A stretch of 64,000 nucleotides of DNA from Geodermatophilus marinus (GCF_003428645.1 NZ_QVQH01000023.1:1-64000); one strand, 5' to 3'. Positions 9,135 to 18,468 are shown, counted from the first letter of the stretch. The notes: a model not told the origin generated them from the sequence alone. Numbers and translations: made by a program.

Positions 9135-11309
9135 GTGAGCGAGACCACCGACCTCGCCGTCACGCCGCAGAGCGGCACGGGCGAGGCACCTGCCGCTCCT
9201 GGTGCGGCCGGGAGGACCACCCGCCGCCGCGGCAGCGGGCTGTCGGGGATGCTGCTGCCCGAGCTGCAGCGCCTGGCGGCCGAACTCGGCATCACCGGCA
9301 CCGGCCGGATGCGCAAGGGCGACCTCGTCGCCGCCATCTCCGCCCGCCAGGTCGGCGGGGCGGCACCGGCCGAGCCCCGGCCGGCGAGCGACGTCCCGCC
9401 CGCCCGGGACGCCGCACCCCTCGAGGCGCCGGTCAGCGGGGGGGCGAACAGCGGCCCGGCCATCGAGCCGGCCGAGGCCCCCGCCCCGCGGCGCCGCCGC
9501 GCGGCCAGCCGGCCGGCCGGTGCGCCCACCGCTGACAGCCCGGCCGGGGCCGGCTCGGACACCCCCGGCACGGACGCCCGCGGGGCCGCCCGGCCCGACG
9601 AGGCCGTCGGCGGCACCGCCCCGGCGCCCGCGCCGCGCGTCGAGACCCCGGACGCCCCCGCGGCCGGCACCACCGCGCCCTCCCGCGGCGACACGCCCGC
9701 GGGCGAGACCACCGACGGTGACCGGCCGGAGCGCGCCCGCGGCCGCGGCCGGGACGGCGGCGCCCGTGAGGAGCGGGGCGAGCGCCCCGAGCGCGGGAGC
9801 CGCGACGACCGCGGCGGCCGGGACGGCGGCGACCGCCCGGAGCGCGGCCGCGACGACCGCGCCAACCGGGACGACCGCGGCGGCCGGGACGGCGGCGACC
9901 GCCCGGAGCGCGGCCGCGACGACCGCGGCGACCGCGGCCGCGACGGCAACCGCGGCCCCGAGCAGGGTGGCCGCGGTGGCCGGCCGGACAACCGCACCGA
10001 CCGGGGCACCGACACCCGCGGGGACAACCGCAACGACCGCGGGGACAACCGCAACGACGAGGACGACGACGACTTCGAGGGCGGCCGCGGCCGCCGGGGC
10101 CGCCGGTACCGCGACCGCAACCGCCGCGGCGGGCGCGAGCGCTTCGAGCAGAACGAGCCCGCGGTCAGCGAGGACGACGTGCTGCTGCCGGTCGCCGGCA
10201 TCCTCGACGTCCTCGACAACTACGCGTTCGTCCGCACCTCCGGCTACCTGACCGGGCCCAACGACGTCTACGTGTCCCTGTCGCAGGTCCGCCGCTACGG
10301 CCTGCGGCGCGGCGACGCCATCACCGGCGCCGTCCGCCAGCCGCGCGAGGGCGAGCGCAAGGACAAGTACAACGCCCTGGTCCGGCTGGACACCGTCAAC
10401 GGGCTCGACCCCGAGCAGGCCCGGCAGCGGCCCGAGTTCACCAAGCTGACCCCGCTCTACCCGCAGCAGCGGCTGCGGCTGGAGACCGAGCCGCACCAGC
10501 TGACCACCCGGGTCATCGACCTGGTCATGCCGATCGGCAAGGGGCAGCGCGCGCTGATCGTCAGCCCGCCCAAGGCCGGCAAGACGATGGTGCTGCAGGC
10601 GATCGCCAACGCGATCACCGCGAACAACCCCGAGTGCCACCTCATGGTCGTCCTCGTCGACGAGCGGCCCGAGGAGGTCACCGACATGCAGCGCTCGGTG
10701 AAGGGCGAGGTGATCGCCTCGACCTTCGACCGGCCGCCGTCGGACCACACCACGGTCGCCGAGCTGTCCATCGAGCGGGCCAAGCGCCTGGTCGAGATGG
10801 GCCACGACGTCGTCGTCCTGCTGGACTCGATCACCCGCCTCGGGCGCGCCTACAACCTGGCCGCCCCCGCCAGCGGGCGCATCCTCTCCGGCGGTGTGGA
10901 CTCCACGGCGCTGTACCCGCCCAAGCGCTTCCTCGGCGCCGCCCGCAACATCGAGAACGGCGGCTCGCTGACCATCATCGCCTCGGCGCTGGTGGAGACG
11001 GGGTCCACGATGGACACGGTCATCTTCGAGGAGTTCAAGGGCACCGGTAACGCGGAGATCAAGCTGGACCGCCGGCTGGCGGACAAGCGGGTCTTCCCGG
11101 CCGTCGACGTCAACGCGTCGGGCACGCGCAAGGAGGAGATCCTCATGTCGCCCGACGAGCTGGCCATCGTCATCAAGCTGCGCCGGGTGCTCGCCGCGCT
11201 CGAGCCGCAGCAGGCGCTGGAGCTGCTGCTCGACAAGTTGAAGAAGACGCGCAACAACGTCGAGTTCCTCATGCAGATCCAGAAGACGACGCTGGGCGCG
11301 AACGACTGA
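9135..11309 (+). CDS. rho: Transcription termination factor Rho (long actinobacterial form)
   Basis: A 724-residue hexameric RNA helicase that terminates transcription. Domain order: N-terminal Rho domain ([15 protein letters not shown], about residues 35-75); a disordered insert of about 260 residues, first Ala/Pro-rich and then Arg/Gly/Asp/Asn-rich; a cold-shock RNA-binding domain ([18 protein letters not shown], about 355); and the ATPase core. The P-loop is [12 protein letters not shown] (about 477), followed by [15 protein letters not shown] and the Walker B and Q-loop region [17 protein letters not shown]. coli Rho is 419 residues, so the excess is the insert. Inside it a 57-bp segment is repeated (9805-9861 and 9871-9927, period 66 bp, 22 codons). 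The GTG start is preceded by AAGGACCTGTAC, a plausible Shine-Dalgarno. Confidence 0.97.
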   Translation: MSETTDLAVTPQSGTGEAPAAPGAAGRTTRRRGSGLSGMLLPELQRLAAELGITGTGRMRKGDLVAAISARQVGGAAPAEPRPASDVPPARDAAPLEAPVSGGANSGPAIEPAEAPAPRRRRAASRPAGAPTADSPAGAGSDTPGTDARGAARPDEAVGGTAPAPAPRVETPDAPAAGTTAPSRGDTPAGETTDGDRPERARGRGRDGGAREERGERPERGSRDDRGGRDGGDRPERGRDDRANRDDRGGRDGGDRPERGRDDRGDRGRDGNRGPEQGGRGGRPDNRTDRGTDTRGDNRNDRGDNRNDEDDDDFEGGRGRRGRRYRDRNRRGGRERFEQNEPAVSEDDVLLPVAGILDVLDNYAFVRTSGYLTGPNDVYVSLSQVRRYGLRRGDAITGAVRQPREGERKDKYNALVRLDTVNGLDPEQARQRPEFTKLTPLYPQQRLRLETEPHQLTTRVIDLVMPIGKGQRALIVSPPKAGKTMVLQAIANAITANNPECHLMVVLVDERPEEVTDMQRSVKGEVIASTFDRPPSDHTTVAELSIERAKRLVEMGHDVVVLLDSITRLGRAYNLAAPASGRILSGGVDSTALYPPKRFLGAARNIENGGSLTIIASALVETGSTMDTVIFEEFKGTGNAEIKLDRRLADKRVFPAVDVNASGTRKEEILMSPDELAIVIKLRRVLAALEPQQALELLLDKLKKTRNNVEFLMQIQKTTLGAND

Positions 11310-11313
11310 GAAA

Positions 11314-11424
11314 GGACCCCGTCCTCCTCACCCCTCGCACGCTCGGGGTGAGCCTCGGGACGGGGCCGCCGCTGCCCCCCACCGCTCGCAGGCTCGCGGC
11401 GGGACCTGCAGCGGGGCCGCCGCT
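11314..11424 (+). repeat. Two degenerate copies of the dispersed intergenic palindromic element
   Basis: Right after the rho stop. The first copy starts GGACCCCGTCCTCC, has core CTCGCACGCTCGGGG and ends GGGACGGGGCC; the second has core CCGCTCGCAGGCTCGCGG and ends CTGCAGCGGGGCC. The outer arms (GGACCCCGTCC / GGGACGGGGCC) are complementary, so each copy can form a hairpin. The same element occurs at 24091, 27172, 28008, 31904, 36178, 50369 and 59857. Confidence 0.75.
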
Positions 11425-11425
11425 G

Positions 11426-11459
11426 CCGGTGGGCGGCCCGGGGACGGGCCGCCCACCGG
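11426..11459 (+). terminator. Perfect 15-bp hairpin between rho and rpmE
   Basis: CCGGTGGGCGGCCCG (11426-11440), loop GGGA, and the exact reverse complement (11445-11459). There is no U-run, as is usual for hairpin terminators in high-GC actinobacteria. Probably ends the rho transcript. Confidence 0.6.
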
Positions 11460-11576
11460 CGGAGCTCACCGGTCTGGGATACTGGCCGACCGAGCCTGCG
11501 CCGCGCGGCCCGGAATCCACGGACAGCCGCCGGCGTTCGACCACCTGAACGGCACGGACTCCCCGGAAGAGGCGAC

Positions 11577-11801
11577 ATGAAGCCCGACATCCACCCGCAC
11601 TACGACGTCACCACGGTCACCTGTGGTTGCGGGAACACCTTCACCACCCGCAGCACGGCACCGGGCGGTCAGCTGACGGTCGAGACGTGCTCGGCCTGCC
11701 ACCCGTTCTACACGGGCAAGCAGCGGATCCTCGACACCGGTGGCCGCGTGGCCCGATTCGAGAAGCGCTTCGGCAAGCGCGGCGCGAACGCCGGCAAGTA
11801 G
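11577..11801 (+). CDS. rpmE: 50S ribosomal protein bL31, zinc-binding form
   Basis: A 74-residue ribosomal protein that bridges the subunits. It starts MKPDIHPHY and keeps the four zinc-binding cysteines of the C+ form: CGCGNTF near residue 17 and [10 protein letters not shown] near residue 38. Zinc-independent paralogues that replace it under zinc limitation lack these. It has its own Shine-Dalgarno (GGAAGAGG) and lies between two hairpins, so it is probably transcribed alone. Confidence 0.97.
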   Translation: MKPDIHPHYDVTTVTCGCGNTFTTRSTAPGGQLTVETCSACHPFYTGKQRILDTGGRVARFEKRFGKRGANAGK

Positions 11802-11807
11802 CACCCC

Positions 11808-11848
11808 CGACGGCGCCCGTCCCACCTCGCGTGGGGCGGGCGCCGTCG
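11808..11848 (+). terminator. Bipartite hairpin after rpmE
   Basis: Outer arms CGACGGCGCCCG (11808-11819) and CGGGCGCCGTCG (11837-11848) are perfectly complementary; an inner CCCAC/GTGGG extends the stem around loop CTCGC. It begins 6 nt after the rpmE stop and is a probable intrinsic terminator without a U-tract. Confidence 0.75.
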
Positions 11849-11909
11849 TCGTGTCCGCACCCCACCTCCCCGCGCCCGCCCGGGCGCGCCCCCGCCCCGG
11901 AGGAACGCC

Positions 11910-12992
11910 ATGAGCAGCGGCACCGAGACCGCCGCCACCGACCGGCTGGCCGCGCTGCTGGCCGAGCACGCCTCCCTCGAGAGCGAGCTCGCCGACCCGG
12001 CCGTCCACGCCGACCCCGCCCGCGCCCGCCGCCTGGGCCGTCGCTACGCCCAGCTCGCGCCGGTCGTCGAGACCGCCCGCACCCTCGACACCGTGCGCGC
12101 GGACCTCGCCGCCGCCCGTGAGCTGGCCGCCGAGGACGCCTCCTTCGCCGCCGAGGCCGAGAGCCTGGAGCAGCGCGTCCCGGAGCTCGAGGAGCGGCTG
12201 CGGTCCCTGCTGGTGCCCGGTGACCCCGACGACGACAAGGACGTCATCCTCGAGATCAAGGCGGGGGAGGGCGGCGCCGAGTCCGCCCTGTTCGCCGGCG
12301 ACCTGCTGCGCATGTACCTGCGCTACGCCGAGCGCCGGGGCTGGTCGGCCGAGGTCATCGACGCCGTCGACGCCGAGCTGGGCGGGTTCAAGGACGTCTC
12401 CGTGGCCATCAAGTCGCGCACGGCCGAGGGGATCTGGTCCCGGCTGAAGTTCGAGGGCGGGGTGCACCGGGTGCAGCGCGTCCCGGTCACCGAGTCGCAG
12501 GGCCGCATCCACACCTCCGCGGCCGGCGTCCTGGTGCTGCCCGAGGCCGAGGAGGTCGACGTCACGGTCGACCCCAACGACCTGCGGATCGACGTCTTCC
12601 GCTCCTCCGGCCCCGGCGGGCAGAGCGTGAACACCACCGACTCCGCCGTCCGCATCACCCACCTGCCCACCGGCATCGTGGTGAGCTGCCAGAACGAGAA
12701 GAGCCAGCTGCAGAACCGCGAGTCGGCGCTGCGCATCCTGCGCTCCCGGCTGCTGGCCGCCGCCCGCGAGGAGGCCGCGACCGCCGCCAGCGACGCCCGG
12801 CGCAGCCAGGTGCGCACGGTCGACCGCAGCGAGCGGGTGCGCACCTACAACTTCCCGGAGAACCGGATCAGCGACCACCGGGTCGGCTTCAAGGCGCACA
12901 ACCTCGACCAGGTGCTCGACGGCGAGCTCGACCCGGTCATCGACGCGCTGACCCGCGCCCGCACCGCCGAGCTGCTGGCGGCCGGCTCCTGA
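11910..12992 (+). CDS. prfA: Peptide chain release factor 1
   Basis: A 360-residue class I release factor reading UAA and UAG. The peptidyl-tRNA hydrolysis motif GGQ is in [16 protein letters not shown], and the stop-codon recognition tripeptide is PVT in [15 protein letters not shown] (PxT type, as expected for RF1 and not the SPF of RF2). Length is normal. ATG 11910 follows GGAGGAACGCC, a strong ribosome-binding site. The last codon overlaps the proposed start of prmC, whose product methylates the Gln of this GGQ. Confidence 0.97.
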   Translation: MSSGTETAATDRLAALLAEHASLESELADPAVHADPARARRLGRRYAQLAPVVETARTLDTVRADLAAARELAAEDASFAAEAESLEQRVPELEERLRSLLVPGDPDDDKDVILEIKAGEGGAESALFAGDLLRMYLRYAERRGWSAEVIDAVDAELGGFKDVSVAIKSRTAEGIWSRLKFEGGVHRVQRVPVTESQGRIHTSAAGVLVLPEAEEVDVTVDPNDLRIDVFRSSGPGGQSVNTTDSAVRITHLPTGIVVSCQNEKSQLQNRESALRILRSRLLAAAREEAATAASDARRSQVRTVDRSERVRTYNFPENRISDHRVGFKAHNLDQVLDGELDPVIDALTRARTAELLAAGS

Positions 12993-13849
12993 CGCCGCGC
13001 ACCCTCCTCACCGACGCGGCCCGCCGCCTCGCCGAGGCCGGCGTCGAGTCGCCGCGGGTGGACGCCGAGCTGCTGCTCGCCCACGCCCTCGGCGTGCCCC
13101 GCGGCCGGCTGCTCACCCTGGCCGGCGTCCCCGCCGACGCCGCCGCCCGGTTCGCCGCGCTGGTCGACCAGCGCGCCGGGCGGGTGCCCCTGCAGCACCT
13201 GACGGGACGGGCGCCGTTCCGCCACCTAGAGCTGGCGGTGGGTCCCGGTGTCTTCGTCCCGCGCCCGGAGACCGAGCAGCTCGTCGGCTGGGCGCTGGAC
13301 CGGCTCGCCGGCATCCCGGAACCCGTGGTGGTCGACCTGGGCGCGGGGTCGGGCGCCATCGCGCTGTCGGTCGCGCACGAGCACCCCGGTGCCCGCGTCA
13401 CGGCGGTCGAGCGCGACCCGGTGGCGGCCGAGTGGACGCGGACCAACGCCGCCGCCCGCGCGGCCGCGGGGGACACCCCCGTCGAGGTGCTCACCGGCGA
13501 CATGACCGACCCGCAGCTGCTGCGGGCCCTCGACGGCGCCGTCGACCTCGTCGTCTCCAACCCGCCGTACGTGCCCGACGGCGCCCGGGTCCCCCGGGAG
13601 GTGGCCGAGCACGACCCGCCGCTGGCGCTGTGGGGCGGCCCCGACGGTCTGGCGGTCGTCCGGGGCATGCTGGCCGTCGCGGCCCGGCTGCTGCGGCCCG
13701 GCGGCGCACTCGGCATCGAGCACGCCGACCAGCAGGGCAGCACGCTGCCGGCCGTCGTCCGCGCGGCCGGCTCCTTCGTCGAGGTCGCCGACCACCGCGA
13801 CCTCGCCGGCCGGCCCCGGTACACCACCGCCGTCCGCGCGTCGCGCTGA
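12989..13849 (+). CDS. prmC: Release factor glutamine N5-methyltransferase
   Basis: An AdoMet-dependent methyltransferase that modifies the GGQ glutamine of release factors. The SAM-binding motif is [16 protein letters not shown] and the catalytic NPPY is in [15 protein letters not shown]. The substrate region shows [19 protein letters not shown] and [11 protein letters not shown]. Homology to family members extends upstream of the first GTG in frame (13058) through [20 protein letters not shown], with no ATG, GTG or TTG there; the only start fitting the family length is CTG 12989, in a CTGA overlap with the prfA stop. That gives 286 residues; starting at 13058 gives 263. The start is therefore uncertain, the identity is not. 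Confidence 0.9.
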   Translation: MTPRTLLTDAARRLAEAGVESPRVDAELLLAHALGVPRGRLLTLAGVPADAAARFAALVDQRAGRVPLQHLTGRAPFRHLELAVGPGVFVPRPETEQLVGWALDRLAGIPEPVVVDLGAGSGAIALSVAHEHPGARVTAVERDPVAAEWTRTNAAARAAAGDTPVEVLTGDMTDPQLLRALDGAVDLVVSNPPYVPDGARVPREVAEHDPPLALWGGPDGLAVVRGMLAVAARLLRPGGALGIEHADQQGSTLPAVVRAAGSFVEVADHRDLAGRPRYTTAVRASR

Positions 13850-13854
13850 GCCGG

Positions 13855-14247
13855 CTACCCGGCCCGGTCCGGCCGGCGCCACCGCTCGGCCAGCGCGACG
13901 ACGACGAGGACGACAGCCGTCCGCCAGCCCACGTCGAGGAGGGTGTCCGGTACGTCCCCGATCGGGCCGCCGACGCCCGCCAGCGACGCCCCGAGCCGCA
14001 GCGCCAGCACGGTGACGGCGGTCGCCGCGGCCGCGGACGCGGGGACCACCCACCGGCGGTGCTGCCCGGTGGCCGCGGCCTGCACACCCGCGACGAGGAA
14101 CAGCGTCAGCAGCCCGTTGGACAGCGCGGCGACCAGCCCGGCGGCGACCTGCTCCCCGGAGACGACGGCCAGCAGCGCGAGGCCACCGGTGACGCCGGTG
14201 GCCCAGGCCGTGGCCGGGCGCCACGACCAGCTCGGTGGTTCGGACAC
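13855..14247 (-). CDS. Hypothetical small membrane protein
   Basis: A 130-residue predicted protein with about four hydrophobic helices (GVTGGLALLAVVSGEQVAAG, ALSNGLLTLFLVAGVQAAA, VVPASAAAATAVTVLALRLG, AVVLVVVALAERW) and a basic C-terminus (RWRRPDRAG). I do not recognise a family. It is convergent with prmC (5 bp between stops) and divergent from tsaC. The start GTG 14247 has only GGGAG immediately in front, so a slightly different start is possible. The helix pattern and the absence of a better frame on either strand support a real gene. Confidence 0.6.
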   Translation of the reverse strand: MSEPPSWSWRPATAWATGVTGGLALLAVVSGEQVAAGLVAALSNGLLTLFLVAGVQAAATGQHRRWVVPASAAAATAVTVLALRLGASLAGVGGPIGDVPDTLLDVGWRTAVVLVVVALAERWRRPDRAG

Positions 14248-14313
14248 CTCCCATCTTCGAGCGCAGGGGACCCGGCCGGGAACCGGAGGCCGCCCGGGGC
14301 CGGCGATCCCGGG

Positions 14314-14973
14314 ATGACACACTCCGGCCCCGTGGCCGACCTCTACGACTGCACCGACGCCGGGGCGCGCGCCGCGGGCCTGGACGCCGCGTCCGCCGCG
14401 CTCTCCCGCGGCGAGCTGGTGCTGATGCCCACCGACACCGTCTACGGGGTGGCCGCCGACGCGTTCACCCCCGCGGCGGTGACCCGCCTGCTGGCGGCGA
14501 AGAACCGCGGCCGGACGATGCCGGTTCCGGTGCTGATCGGCGAGGCCTCGACGCTCGCGGGGCTCGTCGTCCGCACCCCGCCGGTGGCCACCGCGCTCGC
14601 GCAGGCGTTCTGGCCCGGGGGGCTGACCCTCGTCGTCGAGCACGCCCCCTCGCTGGCCTGGGACCTCGGCGACGCGCAGGGCACGGTGGCCGTCCGGCTG
14701 CCGGATGACGACGTGGCCCGGGACCTGCTCCGCCGCACCGGCCCGCTGGCCGTCTCCAGTGCCAACCGCTCGGGCCGGCCGGCGGCCACCACCGCCGAGG
14801 AGGCGGTCGCCCAGCTCGGCGAACGGGCCGCGGTCGCCCTCGACGGCGGCCCCCGCACCGGCACCGCGGCCAGCACGATCGTCGACTGCACCGGCCCCAC
14901 CCCGCGCGTGCTCAGGGTGGGCGCGGTCCCGGTCGACGCGCTGCGCGAGGTCGTGCAGGAGATCACCGAGTAG
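14314..14973 (+). CDS. tsaC: Threonylcarbamoyl-AMP synthase (TsaC/YrdC/Sua5 family)
   Basis: Makes threonylcarbamoyl-AMP from Thr, bicarbonate and ATP for the t6A37 modification of ANN-decoding tRNAs. About 219 residues with a YrdC domain only (no C-terminal Sua5 domain). Signatures: LMPTDTVYGVAADAF, AKNRGRTMPVPVLIGE (the KxR-type RNA/ATP motif), FWPGGLTLVVE, and GPLAVSSANRSGRPA. The start could be ATG 14314 or GTG 14332; neither has a strong ribosome-binding site. It stands upstream of wecA and the atp genes, the standard actinobacterial order. Confidence 0.93.
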   Translation: MTHSGPVADLYDCTDAGARAAGLDAASAALSRGELVLMPTDTVYGVAADAFTPAAVTRLLAAKNRGRTMPVPVLIGEASTLAGLVVRTPPVATALAQAFWPGGLTLVVEHAPSLAWDLGDAQGTVAVRLPDDDVARDLLRRTGPLAVSSANRSGRPAATTAEEAVAQLGERAAVALDGGPRTGTAASTIVDCTGPTPRVLRVGAVPVDALREVVQEITE

Positions 14974-15184
14974 CTGAGGGGTCGCAACCCGACCTCTGGC
15001 CGGTGCGGGTGGGGCCGGAGAGGGGCCGCGGGACGCGGCTGCCGGTGGGGCGGCCCCCGGGGCGATACCGTGGGGGGAACGTCCGGGGGCGCCTGCCGTC
15101 CGGTCCCCGTCCGCCGTCCCATGGAGCGCACCCGTGACCGTCCCCTGCACCGGCGCGCACCCCGGACGACGCGCGGGCTGACCG

Positions 15185-16441
15185 ATGCGTGAGTACGTCG
15201 TCGTCCTGCTCACCGCCGCGCTGGTCACCTTCCTGTCCACCCCGGTGGTCCGGGTGCTCGCGGTCCGGCTGCGCATGATGGCCGCACCCCGGGAGCGGGA
15301 CGTGCACGTCATCCCCACCCCCCGGGGCGGTGGCGTGGCGATGTACCTCGGCGTGACCGCGGCGGTGCTCGTCGCCAGCCGGTTGCCGGCGCTGCAGCGC
15401 ACCTTCGAGGACTCGCAGACCGCCGCGGTGCTCGTCGCCGGCGGCCTGATCTGCGCGCTCGGGGTGCTCGACGACAAGTTCGGCCTCGACGCGCTGACGA
15501 AGCTCACCGGTCAGATCGCCGCCGCGGGCGTCATGGTGCTGCTCGGCGTCCAGCTGGCCTTCGTCTTCCTGCCGGTGGCCGACATCGGCACGCTGTCGCT
15601 GGGCCCCGACATCGGTGTGCCGCTGACGATCCTGCTGACCGTCCTCACGGTCAACGCGCTCAACTTCATCGACGGCCTCGACGGGCTGGCCGCGGGCGTC
15701 TCCGCGATCGCCGCGCTGGCCTTCTTCGCCTACAGCTACCACCTCGGCCTCGTCGGCTACGACGACGTGGCCAGCGCCCCGGCGCTGATCACCGCCGTGC
15801 TGGCCGGCGCCTGCCTGGGCTTCCTGCCGCACAACTTCAGCCCGGCGCGGATCTTCATGGGCGACTCCGGCTCGATGCTCGTCGGCCTCATGCTGTCCGC
15901 CGCCGCGGTGAGCGCCAGCGGGGGGGTGGACCCGCAGTCGTTCGACTCCGCGGCCAGCCTGCTGCCGCTGGCGCTGCCGCTGCTGGTGCCGATCGCGGTC
16001 CTCTCCATCCCGTTCATCGACCTGGTCCTGGCCGTCGTCCGCCGCAGCCTGCGCGGCCGCTCGCCGTTCGCGCCGGACAAGATGCACCTGCACCACCGGC
16101 TGCTGGCCATCGGCCACTCGCACCGGCGCGCGGTGCTGGTCATGTACTTCTGGGCCGCACTGCTCTCCTCGGGGGCCGTCGGGCTGTCCATCACCGGGGG
16201 GCGGGCGGAGCTGCTGGCCGCCATCGGCGCGCTCTTGGTCGTCGGGGTCGTGGTGGTGCTGGCCCCGCGCACCCGGCGGGCCGCCCGGGAGGCGCGCGCC
16301 TCCGAGATCGCGGCGCAGCGGGAACGCAGCCGCGCCGACCACCCCACGGCGCGGGCCGTCCGCGCCGGACGACGACCACCGGCCGACCCGGCCGCCGGGT
16401 CCGCGCCGCGGGCCGCCGGCGCCGGGCAGGGAGTCCGATGA
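15185..16441 (+). CDS. wecA: Polyprenyl-phosphate GlcNAc-1-phosphate transferase (WecA/Rfe type)
   Basis: A 418-residue integral membrane enzyme with about eleven helices that transfers a GlcNAc-1-phosphate unit from UDP-GlcNAc to decaprenyl phosphate, the first step in arabinogalactan-type or other cell-wall glycan linkage units. Signatures of the MraY/WecA superfamily: PRGGGVAMYLG, GVLDDKFGLDALTKLTGQ (DD motif), VNALNFIDGLDGLAAG, FMGDSGSMLVG and the loop DKMHLHHRLLAIGHSHRRAV (HxHH-type substrate motif). The tail of about 60 residues is Arg/Ala-rich and cytoplasmic. The upstream 211 bp contain no gene; TACCGT near 15066 may be its -10. Its stop overlaps the next start (ATGA). Confidence 0.93.
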   Translation: MREYVVVLLTAALVTFLSTPVVRVLAVRLRMMAAPRERDVHVIPTPRGGGVAMYLGVTAAVLVASRLPALQRTFEDSQTAAVLVAGGLICALGVLDDKFGLDALTKLTGQIAAAGVMVLLGVQLAFVFLPVADIGTLSLGPDIGVPLTILLTVLTVNALNFIDGLDGLAAGVSAIAALAFFAYSYHLGLVGYDDVASAPALITAVLAGACLGFLPHNFSPARIFMGDSGSMLVGLMLSAAAVSASGGVDPQSFDSAASLLPLALPLLVPIAVLSIPFIDLVLAVVRRSLRGRSPFAPDKMHLHHRLLAIGHSHRRAVLVMYFWAALLSSGAVGLSITGGRAELLAAIGALLVVGVVVVLAPRTRRAAREARASEIAAQRERSRADHPTARAVRAGRRPPADPAAGSAPRAAGAGQGVR

Positions 16442-16914
16442 ACCCGACCTCCGAGGCCCCCTGGGACCTCTCCTTCCTCCGCGTCGGTGCGCTGGTCACC
16501 GCCGCCCTCACCGCCGTGGCCGCGCCGGTCACCGGCCTCCTGGCCGGGTGGGACGCGGCCGTGGGGGTGCTGCTGGGCGCCGTGGTCGTCACCGCGTTCT
16601 TCGTCGTCTCCGGCGTCGCGGTCGCGTGGGCCGGCCGGATCAACGACGCCTTCACGCTGCCGGCCGCCCTCGGCGCCTTCTTCGTCAAGGCCCTGGTCCT
16701 CTTCGCGGTGCTCGACGCGCTGCCGGAGGAGGGCTGGCTGGACCGGCTCACGCTCGCGTGGACCGTCGTCGTCGGGGCGTTGGTGTGGAGCGGCGTGCAC
16801 CTGCGGTGGGTCTGGACCCGGCAGCTGTACTACGTCCCCCCGCCCGCCCCGCCCCGCCCGCCCGCGACGTCACCCGGACGCGTGGACCCGACGGGGCCCC
16901 CGGAACGCGGCTGA
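16438..16914 (+). CDS. Small membrane protein upstream of atpB (AtpI-like)
   Basis: A 158-residue protein with four predicted helices (ALVTAALTAVAAPVTGLLAG, VGVLLGAVVVTAFFVVSGVA, LPAALGAFFVKALVLFAVL, LAWTVVVGALVWSGVHL) and a Pro-rich cytoplasmic tail. Position and topology match the hypothetical membrane gene between rfe and atpB in mycobacteria and the AtpI (ATP synthase protein I) proteins that assist c-ring assembly. Sequence motifs of AtpI are weak, so the name is by context. ATG overlaps the wecA stop by 4 nt. Confidence 0.8.
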   Translation: MNPTSEAPWDLSFLRVGALVTAALTAVAAPVTGLLAGWDAAVGVLLGAVVVTAFFVVSGVAVAWAGRINDAFTLPAALGAFFVKALVLFAVLDALPEEGWLDRLTLAWTVVVGALVWSGVHLRWVWTRQLYYVPPPAPPRPPATSPGRVDPTGPPERG

Positions 16915-16928
16915 TAGTGTCCGGGCCG

Positions 16929-17258
16929 ATGGCCGAGGACCTGCCCCCGCACGGGGACGCTCGGCCTCGACCTGCGAGCCCGTCACGTCGGGGCAGTGGC
17001 ACCGACACCGGGTGGGCCGTCATCGGGACGATGATCTCGGGGATGGCCGTGTGGGGCGGGGCCGGTTGGCTGCTCGACCGGTGGCTCGACGCGCGAGCGT
17101 TCTTCCCGGTCGGCATCATCCTCGGCATGGCGGTCGCCATCTACCTGGTGGTGGCCCGCTACGGCGCCGTCGACCCGCCCCCGGCGGGGAAGCGGCCCAC
17201 CCGTACCACCCAGGGCGGCCGACCGAGCCGGCCCAGGACGCAGAAGGGACAACGGTGA
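16929..17258 (+). CDS. AtpZ/AtpI-type ATP synthase-associated membrane protein
   Basis: A 109-residue protein with a hydrophilic basic N-terminus, two helices in a hairpin (VIGTMISGMAVWGGAGWLLD and FFPVGIILGMAVAIYLVVAR) and a basic tail. GGAGWLLDRWLDARAFFPVGIILG matches the AtpZ pattern G-x-x-LD-x-x-x-x-x-x-P-x-x-x-x-x-G. AtpI/AtpZ proteins are thought to help c-ring assembly or form a small cation channel. ATG 16929 chosen; GTG 16917 in frame is an alternative. atpB begins inside its last codon. Confidence 0.82.
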   Translation: MAEDLPPHGDARPRPASPSRRGSGTDTGWAVIGTMISGMAVWGGAGWLLDRWLDARAFFPVGIILGMAVAIYLVVARYGAVDPPPAGKRPTRTTQGGRPSRPRTQKGQR

Positions 17259-18082
17259 CCTCCAGCGCCCTCGAGCGCGGCAGCGTGCTCGCTGTCGAGA
17301 GCGACCCCGGCGGCGGCTTCGTCGCCCCGGGACTCGGTGAGTTCTACCCGGAGCCGGTGGCCACCTTCTCGCTCCTCGGCGTGGACTTCGAGATCACCCG
17401 GATCACGATCATCCTCTGGGTCGCGACGCTGGCGATGATCGCTTTCCTGGTGGCCTCGGTGCGCAAGCCCTCGATCGTCCCCGGGAAGCTGCAGTTCGTC
17501 GGCGAGTCCGGCTACTCGCTCATCCGGGACGGCGTGGCCCGGGACGTCGTCGGCCCGAGGGGTCTGCCCTTCGCCCCGTTCCTGGCCTCGCTCTTCTTCT
17601 TCATCCTCGCGAACAACCTGATGGCGATCATCCCGTTCGCGCAGATCTCGCCGATGTCGAAGTTCGCCTTCCCCCTGGTGCTGGCCGCGATCTGCTGGGT
17701 CCTCTACATCTACATCGGCATCCGCGAGCAGGGCGCCGGGCGCTACTTCAAGGACATCCTGTTCCTGCCGGGCGTGCCCAAGCCGATGTACGTCCTGGTG
17801 ACGCCGATCGAGATCCTGCAGAACTTCGTCGTGCGGCCGTTCACCCTGGCGGTGCGGCTCTTCGCGAACATGTTCGCCGGCCACATGCTGCTCGTCGTCT
17901 TCGCCCTCGGCGCGACCTACCTCTTCACGGTGGGGAACTTCTCGGCCGTCTTCGGGCCCATCTCGGCGCTCATGGCGATCGTGATGACCTTCTTCGAGCT
18001 GCTCGTCATCTTCCTGCAGGCCTACGTCTTCACCGTCCTGATGGGGACCTACCTCAACGGGTCGATCGAGGCCGAGCACTGA
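17255..18082 (+). CDS. atpB: ATP synthase subunit a
   Basis: A 275-residue Fo subunit forming the two proton half-channels. The essential Arg is in FVVRPFTLAVRLFANMFAGHMLL, and the last helix region ALMAIVMTFFELLVIFLQAYVFTVL has the family signature. Five to six helices; the first 45 residues are extracytoplasmic. GTG start in a 4-nt overlap with the preceding gene. It is the first structural subunit gene of the ATP synthase run. Confidence 0.97.
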   Translation: MTSSALERGSVLAVESDPGGGFVAPGLGEFYPEPVATFSLLGVDFEITRITIILWVATLAMIAFLVASVRKPSIVPGKLQFVGESGYSLIRDGVARDVVGPRGLPFAPFLASLFFFILANNLMAIIPFAQISPMSKFAFPLVLAAICWVLYIYIGIREQGAGRYFKDILFLPGVPKPMYVLVTPIEILQNFVVRPFTLAVRLFANMFAGHMLLVVFALGATYLFTVGNFSAVFGPISALMAIVMTFFELLVIFLQAYVFTVLMGTYLNGSIEAEH

Positions 18083-18191
18083 GCCTCTCGCTCCGAGCGG
18101 CTCCCCCCGCTCCCCGCACCTGCACCACCGCACGACCCCCCGCAAGCCGCCCGGCGCCCGCCGGGCGACGACACAGGAGGAAAGACCCCGC

Positions 18192-18419
18192 ATGGACGTT
18201 CTGGCAGAACTGACCGGCAGCATCGGCTCGGTCGGCTACGGCCTCGCCGCCATCGGCCCCGGCATCGGTGTCGGCATCGTCTGGGCCGCCTACATCCAGG
18301 CGACCGCCCGGCAGCCCGAGTCCGCCGGCCTGACCCGCACCTACGCCTTCCTCGGGTTCGCCCTCTCCGAGGCGCTGGCGCTGATCGGCTTCGTCGTCCC
18401 CTTCGTCTTCGGCACCTGA
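18192..18419 (+). CDS. atpE: ATP synthase subunit c
   Basis: A 75-residue two-helix proteolipid that forms the rotor ring. The proton-carrying Glu is in FLGFALSEALALIGFVVPFVFG and helix 1 has the Gly-rich GYGLAAIGPGIGVGIVWAAY. The loop RQPE is standard. Helix 2 carries the Glu with the neighbourhood found in bedaquiline-sensitive mycobacteria only in part; no prediction is made. ACAGGAGGAAAGACC provides a very strong ribosome-binding site, in line with the many copies needed. Confidence 0.98.
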   Translation: MDVLAELTGSIGSVGYGLAAIGPGIGVGIVWAAYIQATARQPESAGLTRTYAFLGFALSEALALIGFVVPFVFGT

Positions 18420-18468
18420 TCCGTACCTCCGGGTACGGGTTCCGACTCCAGACAGGGACACTGAGACC

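Noticed and set aside
7728-10805. A 1025-codon minus-strand open frame across thrB and rho
   Set aside because: It is antisense to well-identified genes; long antisense frames are an expected result of very high GC at third positions. The translation is low-complexity Arg/Pro/Val-rich with no domain.
15121-15190. Short upstream frame (ATG 15121, about 23 codons) overlapping the wecA start
   Set aside because: Could couple translation to wecA, but the Arg/Pro-rich composition is what random GC-rich DNA gives and there is no Shine-Dalgarno.
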